Assembly: GCA_027061425.1 (NCBI GenBank)
Contig: JALSUN010000086.1
Location: forward strand, 1 to 11,308
Origin: Helicobacteraceae bacterium
GTDB lineage: Bacteria > Campylobacterota > Campylobacteria > Campylobacterales > Sulfurimonadaceae
Length of the DNA: 11,308 nt
Direction: 5' to 3'
This document shows positions 6,385-11,308 of this stretch, one piece after another. The notes beneath the pieces were generated by a model. That model did not search any database. It saw only the letters and a program-made list of their open reading frames with translations, and was not told the DNA's origin. Both the position numbers and the translations under genes were made by a program. Numbering within the stretch: the first letter of the stretch is position 1; every line of letters begins with the position of its first letter.

Positions 6385-8745
6385 ATGCCAAAAATCACGA
6401 TCCGCGTCCATATATTTTCTTATATAACAGTACTTATTACCTTACTCATTCTGCTCTTTGCAGGTATGCAATATTACTTTAGTAAAGAGATGGCCTTAGA
6501 GGCAACTCAAAAAAACTTTCATTTGATCACCACCAACATAAGCAGTGAGTTAACCAGTCGTGATGCGCTCTCTAAAGCGGTGATCTATCAGATGCAGAAC
6601 TTCCCAGATATCGTGAAGCCTATGGGTAAAAAACTTAACATGAAGCTTGTCAAGCGGTATGTATTTACTTTGAAACGTCTAAAAAATGTTGTTGCTATGT
6701 ACAGTGCGCAGGGTGATAAAGCTTTTATAGAAGTCTTTAACATCAAGATGTCTTATAAATTACAGAACTATTTCAATGTACCTAAAAACACCTATTGGTT
6801 GGCTTACACTATTATGGGTGAGGGTAGCGAGAGAGTAAAGAGGCTCTATTATTTTGATGAGAACCTGAAAACAATAGAGATAAGAAGTGTCAACGCCTCT
6901 TTAATGCCGACCACAAGAACTTGGTATAAAATGGCGATGAAAAGTGATAAAGTCGTACAAGGCGCTCCCTATCTCTTTAAGACTTTACAGGAGCGGGGTA
7001 TTACTTATTCTAAAAGGATTGATAACAGTAATGTTGTGATCGGTCTCGACCTCTCCTTGGGCAATATAAAACAGACCTTGGAGTCCTTACGCTTCTCTAA
7101 GACAAGTGAACTGCTTCTATTTGGAAGTGATGGTGCTATTATTGCCAATACCGATAGGCATAGTGATTTTGACAATGATCTTATTACGACTTTTTTGAAA
7201 GATCCACAAACGCATCGCATGAACATGCCTTTAAAAGATACCAGTAGATTTGCCATGGTCTCTCGTATAAGTGAAGGAAGTGGTTATGACTCTTATCTTG
7301 GAGTAAGTGTCTCAAAAGATGAGATGCTTGAGCCTTATATAGAAAAGATCCTTTTTGCACTGTATGCGGTCTTGGCACTGCTTGTTGTGAGTGTTCCCTT
7401 TACCCTTTTGGCAACGAACCTCATAGTACGCCCTATTTATGCCGTCATGAAAGAAAACAAAAAGATCAGAGAACGTGATTTTGAAAATGTTGTTGAAGTC
7501 AAGTCAAATATTAAAGAGCTTAACCGTCTTTCACACTCCCTGATGGATATGTCTCAGAGCATTCACGCCTACCAAGTTGCTCAAAAGGAGCTTATGGATG
7601 GGTTTATCAAGCTTATAGCGGATGCTATTGATGCCAAGTCCCCTTATACAGCAGGACATTGTCAGAGAGTCCCTCTGATCGCAGTAGAACTTGTTAAAGA
7701 GGCAAGCAGGTCAGATAGGGAGCCTTTTAAGGATTTTGCTTTTAAAACGCCGGATGAATTTGAAGAGTTTGAACGGGGTGCATGGCTGCATGACTGTGGC
7801 AAGATCACCACACCGGAGTATGTCGTTGACAAGGCAACAAAACTCGAGACCATCTATAACCGTATTCATGAGGTGCGGATGCGTTTTGAGGTGTTGTGGC
7901 GTGATCTTGATATAGAGTTGCTAGAGAGACAGTTACATGGTGATGATGCACAAAGATTAGAAACCTGGCGCGAGATCGAGCGCGAGAAGTTAATAGATGA
8001 CTTTGCCTTTATCGCAGAATGCAATATAGGTGGAGAGTTTATGAGTGAGGAAAAACAGAAACGTCTGAAGCAGCTCGCACAGCTGTCTTGGACACGACAT
8101 TTTGACAACCGCCTGGGGCTCTCTGCAAATGAGTTAATACGTTATGCACATTATTCACATGTGATCTTACCTGCAGAAGAACCTCTTCTGAGTGACAGAC
8201 AAGAACATATCATAAAACGTACCAATTTTGATGAAGCTGGATACAAGGCACAAGGTTTTAAACTTGAGGTACCGGAACATCTCTATAACTATGGAGAGAT
8301 CTATAACCTCTGTATCGAGCGGGGAACCTTGAGTGAAGAGGAACGTTTCAAGATCCAAGAACATGTGATCATGTCGATTAAAATGCTGGAGCAGTTGCCT
8401 TATACAGATGAGATGAAGCGTATACCAGAGTATGCAGGAACTCACCATGAGACCTTAATAGCAACAGGCTATCCTAGAGCATTGGGTGAGAGTGAACTCT
8501 CTATCCCTGCGAGAATAATGGCTATTGCCGATATATTTGAGGCGCTCACTGCATCAGACCGACCTTATAAAAAAGGTAAAACATTGTCTGAGGCACTGAA
8601 GATCATGAGTTTTATGGTGAAAGACCAGCACCTTGATGCTGATCTGTTTAGACTCTTTTTGGAGTCAGGTGTTTACATGGAGTATGCTAAAGCCCATCTC
8701 AAAAACACTCAGCTAGATGAGGTAGAGATAGAAGCTTATCTTTGA
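6385..8745 (+). CDS. Membrane dCache-HAMP-HD-GYP protein, probable cyclic-di-GMP phosphodiesterase
   Basis: Starting at the ATG at 6385 (AAGG 6 bases upstream) gives 786 residues. TM1 is at about 10-28 and TM2 at about 321-345. Between them lies a periplasmic dCache-like sensor with R-T-W-Y-K-M-A (178-184) and A-P-Y-L-F (194-198). A HAMP-like linker follows at about 346-395. The C-terminal HD-GYP domain has G-H-C-Q-R (H425), H-D-C-G-K (H469, D470), E-E-E-R-F-K-I-Q-E-H (H660), T-H-H-E-T (H687, H688), T-G-Y-P (GYP at 695-697) and A-D-I-F-E-A-L-T-A-S-D-R-P-Y (D716), so all metal ligands expected in the family are kept. HD-GYP domains hydrolyse cyclic-di-GMP. Here about 165 residues (478-643) are inserted between the HD and GYP halves, and the usual D-G before x-G-Y-P reads I-A. 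An alternative start at 6349 lacks a ribosome binding site. The sensed ligand is unknown. Confidence 0.88.
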   Translation: MPKITIRVHIFSYITVLITLLILLFAGMQYYFSKEMALEATQKNFHLITTNISSELTSRDALSKAVIYQMQNFPDIVKPMGKKLNMKLVKRYVFTLKRLKNVVAMYSAQGDKAFIEVFNIKMSYKLQNYFNVPKNTYWLAYTIMGEGSERVKRLYYFDENLKTIEIRSVNASLMPTTRTWYKMAMKSDKVVQGAPYLFKTLQERGITYSKRIDNSNVVIGLDLSLGNIKQTLESLRFSKTSELLLFGSDGAIIANTDRHSDFDNDLITTFLKDPQTHRMNMPLKDTSRFAMVSRISEGSGYDSYLGVSVSKDEMLEPYIEKILFALYAVLALLVVSVPFTLLATNLIVRPIYAVMKENKKIRERDFENVVEVKSNIKELNRLSHSLMDMSQSIHAYQVAQKELMDGFIKLIADAIDAKSPYTAGHCQRVPLIAVELVKEASRSDREPFKDFAFKTPDEFEEFERGAWLHDCGKITTPEYVVDKATKLETIYNRIHEVRMRFEVLWRDLDIELLERQLHGDDAQRLETWREIEREKLIDDFAFIAECNIGGEFMSEEKQKRLKQLAQLSWTRHFDNRLGLSANELIRYAHYSHVILPAEEPLLSDRQEHIIKRTNFDEAGYKAQGFKLEVPEHLYNYGEIYNLCIERGTLSEEERFKIQEHVIMSIKMLEQLPYTDEMKRIPEYAGTHHETLIATGYPRALGESELSIPARIMAIADIFEALTASDRPYKKGKTLSEALKIMSFMVKDQHLDADLFRLFLESGVYMEYAKAHLKNTQLDEVEIEAYL

Positions 8746-8748
8746 TCA
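8743..8748. other. Abutting convergent stop codons forming the palindrome TGATCA
   Basis: The HD-GYP gene ends with TGA at 8743-8745 and the minus-strand RND gene ends with TGA read from 8748-8746, so the two stops are back to back with no spacer. No hairpin with a T-tract is visible for either direction here, so each transcript must run into the other gene antisense unless termination is factor-dependent. Confidence 0.9.
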
Positions 8749-10461
8749 GGCAACATGCTCGTCAAGTGAAACAGCTTTTCGTGGTACATAGCCAAAGTGC
8801 TTTTCAAGGTCTGCGTTATGAAGCAAGATCGGTACAATCACCAGTGATGCGATCACAGCTGCCACTGTTCCAAAGATCAAAGCAACACCCAAGCCACCAA
8901 AGACGGCATCAGAGGCGAGTAGGGTAGAGGCCAGGATAATCGCTGCTGCTGTCAAAAAGATAGGCTTGGCCCGTGTAGCAGAAGCGTAGGCAATGGCCTC
9001 GGTTTTGTGCATCCCTTTGTCATGGATCAAAGACTTGGTAAAGTCGATCAACAACAGAGAGTTACGTGAACTGATACCTATCAGGGCAATAAAGCCTATG
9101 AGTGAAGTCGCCGTCAAGAAAAAGGTATCTGCAGTGAAGAGATCCATGATCCAGTGACCAACAACCACCCCGATAATAGAGAGGAAACTTCCTAAAAGAA
9201 CGATACCGCTGAGTGTAAAACTCTTATAGTAGATGACCAACAGTAAAAAGATCAAGATCAGTGCTGAGATAAAAGCACCACCAAGGTCGACAAAGGTGTC
9301 TAAAGTCACCTCCATCTCACCATCCCAAATAAGTTTGTAAACCTTACCGGTATTTTTTTCGATTAACTCAAGATTAAACAGTCCTATCTTGTTAATAAGA
9401 TAGTCATCTGTAAAAGAGTCGATGATCGTGTTGCGCGCTGCCATCAATGGGTAGACCTGAGAAACCATGTCGGTCTCTGCCAAGACATTAGTCATCTGGT
9501 GCAGCTCTTTACTCATGATCATAGGATGTGACTTTACCGCATTTATCTCTACAACTTCTGTAACAGGTACCATCATCCCTTTTTGATTCATCAGACGCAG
9601 ACTGGAGAGTTTGCTTTCAATAGCACTGCGGCTTTTGTTGGTAAACTTTTTAGTCTGATCACTCAAGGTCAAAAAGATGGGGATCTGGTCATTATAGATC
9701 TCTGAGTTTTTTACAGCGATACCCATACCCTCAAAGGCTATATACAAGATATCATTGACCTGTTTAATGCTCAGACCGGACTTGGCGATCTTGACACTGT
9801 TGACCTTGATCTCATATTTGTCATAAACAGTATCTTGCATAATATCAACATCTACCAGACCATCAGTCTCTTTGAACACCTGGGCAACACGTTGTGCTAG
9901 TGTGCGGATACCCTGAGCATCTTCACCATAGATCTCTGCTACGATCGCAGCCATAGTCGGTGGACCAGAAGGGGGCTCAACAAACTTGATGTTGCTTTTT
10001 GGGATGATCTTTTCACAACTGGTCTGTATGAGAGGACGAATACGCTGGACCATCATGTAAGAGGGTTCATCTCGATGATGGGCTTTAGTAAGGTTCACAA
10101 CGACTTCTGCTACATTTTCACTCTGTTTAAACTGTGAGCCCTTGATCAGTCCTGCAAAGTCGAGAGGTGATCCCATGCCTAAAAAGACCTCGGTATCGAC
10201 TACCTGAGACTCTTGCTGGATGTAATGGACGACACATTCACTTACCTTCTGTGTCTGCTGTATAGAGCTGCCTTCTGGCAGGTCGACATAGATGTTAAAG
10301 GTGTCATTGTTCTTTCCCGGTAACATTTTGGCGAGAACCATATGTGTTGGGAACAGTAACATACTTAAAACAAAGGCAACCAAGCTCGCGATTAAAACAA
10401 GTCGTTTCTTTAGAGAACTTTCAAGCAGGTTATAGATGAGCTGTTCTAGTTTTTGTAACAT
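8746..10461 (-). CDS. RND efflux permease, C-terminal half as a separate ORF (571 aa)
   Basis: This is the second half of an AcrB-like resistance-nodulation-division transporter, which exports substrates from the inner membrane or periplasm using the proton gradient. An amphipathic helix (1-17) leads into TM7 (about 18-40). A large periplasmic domain follows (about 41-395), with M-L-P-G-K (46-50), V-D-L-P-E-G-S-S (59-66) and P-P-S-G-P-P (163-168), then TM8-TM12 (about 397-548). In the TM10 region, G-I-S-S-R-N-S-L-L (462-470) puts R466 where AcrB has the proton-relay K940. Its ATG overlaps the stop of the N-terminal half as TAATG, with AAAGGAGG 6 bases upstream, so the halves are probably made from one mRNA and assemble together. 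An ancestral fission is favoured over a recent frameshift, but a sequencing indel cannot be excluded. The substrate is unknown. Confidence 0.85.
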   Translation of the reverse strand: MLQKLEQLIYNLLESSLKKRLVLIASLVAFVLSMLLFPTHMVLAKMLPGKNNDTFNIYVDLPEGSSIQQTQKVSECVVHYIQQESQVVDTEVFLGMGSPLDFAGLIKGSQFKQSENVAEVVVNLTKAHHRDEPSYMMVQRIRPLIQTSCEKIIPKSNIKFVEPPSGPPTMAAIVAEIYGEDAQGIRTLAQRVAQVFKETDGLVDVDIMQDTVYDKYEIKVNSVKIAKSGLSIKQVNDILYIAFEGMGIAVKNSEIYNDQIPIFLTLSDQTKKFTNKSRSAIESKLSSLRLMNQKGMMVPVTEVVEINAVKSHPMIMSKELHQMTNVLAETDMVSQVYPLMAARNTIIDSFTDDYLINKIGLFNLELIEKNTGKVYKLIWDGEMEVTLDTFVDLGGAFISALILIFLLLVIYYKSFTLSGIVLLGSFLSIIGVVVGHWIMDLFTADTFFLTATSLIGFIALIGISSRNSLLLIDFTKSLIHDKGMHKTEAIAYASATRAKPIFLTAAAIILASTLLASDAVFGGLGVALIFGTVAAVIASLVIVPILLHNADLEKHFGYVPRKAVSLDEHVA

Positions 10462-10475
10462 TAATGGCCTCCTTT
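10459..10475 (-). promoter_or_regulatory. Stop-start overlap TAATG with consensus Shine-Dalgarno between the RND halves
   Basis: On the minus strand AAAGGAGG (10475-10468) is followed by CCATTA and the ATG (10461-10459). The A of that ATG is the last base of the preceding TAA stop. This arrangement is typical of coupled termination and re-initiation. The downstream frame is closed by a TAA four codons before the ATG, so no longer start is possible. Confidence 0.85.
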
Positions 10476-11308
10476 ATGTTCAGGCTTTTTAAGAAATCTA
10501 ACCGCCAGATAAGGGGTGAATATATAGGCTACAAACAGTGAAGCGATGAGTGCAACAGGAACGTTTTCTGGAATAGGTTTCATAAACTGTCCCATCATAC
10601 CGCCGACAAAGGCCATTGGAACCATAGTTAAGATGATAGCCAGTGTTGCGATGTTAGTTGGTGCTCCGATCTCGTCAGTCGCTTCAATCATCAACTCATC
10701 AATGTCACGTTCAGCAGCATCCACGTCATGAAAATGGCGGTGAATGTTTTCGATCACGATGATGGCGGCATCAACTAAAAGTCCCAGACTTAGTAAAAAA
10801 GCAAAAAGCGTAATACGGTTGATTGTCTGTCCTGTCAAGTAGGCAACAAAAAGTGTAATTGCCAAAATGGCCGGTACCGTTAGGGTAACGATCAGTGACT
10901 CTCTCCAGCCTAAGACAATGATCAGCAAGATAGCGATGATGACAATAGACAAGACAAGGTGAAATACCAGTTCATTAACGGCTTCGTCGGCGCGCTCACC
11001 ATCATTACGGGTTATGACATAACTGACACCATGTTTTGCCATCTCTGATTTATAAGACTCTAAAGCCTTTTTGACTTCATCAGCAATGATAACAGCATTG
11101 GTCCCTTGTAGTTTTGAGACGGTCAGTGTAACCTGATCTTGAAGATGGCTAAAGTCACCACTCTCTTTTTTTGTACTGATCAGTGCCGATTGAAAGTTCT
11201 GTTTGTCATAACTGTCTTCAACTGTAGCGATATCTTTGAGATAGATCGCAGCACCCATGTACTGGGCTACGATAATGTTGGCAATATCATCTTTGGTCTC
11301 AATAGCAT
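10461..11308 (-). CDS. RND efflux permease, N-terminal half as a separate ORF (5' end outside window)
   Basis: The frame stays open to the right edge: the visible product begins A-I-E-T-K-D-D-I-A-N-I-I-V and has 281 residues, so an internal ATG at 11258 is not the true start. Visible parts are the end of the first periplasmic domain (P-I/A-I-Y-L-K-D-I-A-T-V-E-D type sequence at about 19-31, typical of RND docking/porter regions), then TM2-TM6 (about 114-132, 140-157, 165-187, 213-234, 248-272). TM4 carries G-L-L-V-D-A-A-I-I-V-I-E-N. Its first aspartate (D179) matches AcrB D407, while the AcrB D408 position is alanine, as also happens in heavy-metal RND pumps that have one acidic residue there. 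The product ends T-P-Y-L-A-V-R-F-L-K-K-P-E-H-K-G-G-H, right after TM6, where a full-length permease would continue through a cytoplasmic link to TM7. It is followed directly by the C-terminal-half gene. Any upstream membrane-fusion or outer-membrane genes would lie outside the window. Confidence 0.83.
   Translation of the reverse strand, partial: AIETKDDIANIIVAQYMGAAIYLKDIATVEDSYDKQNFQSALISTKKESGDFSHLQDQVTLTVSKLQGTNAVIIADEVKKALESYKSEMAKHGVSYVITRNDGERADEAVNELVFHLVLSIVIIAILLIIVLGWRESLIVTLTVPAILAITLFVAYLTGQTINRITLFAFLLSLGLLVDAAIIVIENIHRHFHDVDAAERDIDELMIEATDEIGAPTNIATLAIILTMVPMAFVGGMMGQFMKPIPENVPVALIASLFVAYIFTPYLAVRFLKKPEHKGGH

Noticed and set aside
8742..8927. Small plus-strand frame following the HD-GYP gene
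   Set aside because: It lies antisense within the conserved RND C-terminus, and its basic, glutamine-rich sequence is typical of a shadow frame.
1..11308. Mobile elements, CRISPR arrays, defence systems, tRNA genes
   Set aside because: No regularly spaced repeats, transposase or integrase motifs, cloverleaf structures or nuclease/defence domains were seen on either strand.

Overview
The window looks like a chromosomal segment of a Campylobacterota (epsilonproteobacterial) bacterium, probably of the Sulfurovum/Sulfurimonas type. This rests on the A+T-rich sequence, the style of the six-domain ribosomal protein S1 and the 528-residue SerA, their adjacency (rpsA and serA are neighbours in other members of this phylum), and promoters with TATAAT-like -10 boxes but poor -35 boxes. 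The genus is an inference; no rRNA or tRNA gene is present.

Layout. (1) Positions 1-2134, minus strand: a compact three-gene operon, read from right to left. It encodes a short M29/NicX-like metallo-aminopeptidase homologue with all metal ligands kept, a MORN-like (YwqK-type) repeat protein, and the N-terminal 171 residues of a probable SAM-dependent methyltransferase that runs off the left edge. (2) Positions 2135-2339: a divergent intergenic region with candidate promoters in both directions and two dyads. (3) Positions 2340-2732, plus strand: a 130-residue protein I do not recognise. (4) Positions 2733-6333, plus strand: rpsA, a hairpin terminator, serA, and a second strong hairpin terminator. 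(5) Positions 6385-8745, plus strand: a membrane-anchored dCache-HAMP-HD-GYP protein, a probable cyclic-di-GMP phosphodiesterase, with a large insertion inside its catalytic domain. (6) Positions 8746-11308, minus strand: an RND efflux permease encoded as two successive reading frames. The break lies in the cytoplasmic link between TM6 and TM7. The frames overlap as TAATG and a full AAAGGAGG Shine-Dalgarno sequence precedes the second start. The N-terminal half runs off the right edge.

How the genes relate. rpsA (translation initiation) and serA (first step of serine synthesis) are housekeeping genes with their own terminators. The HD-GYP gene is a separate signalling unit and converges on the RND genes with no intergenic base: the two stop codons form the palindrome TGATCA. 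The operon at 1-2134 groups a peptidase-like enzyme, a repeat protein and a methyltransferase, with no evident pathway. I found no mobile element, CRISPR array, integrase, toxin-antitoxin pair or structured RNA gene. The most notable points are the split RND permease, the inserted HD-GYP domain, and the short M29-like enzyme with its dyad-rich upstream region.
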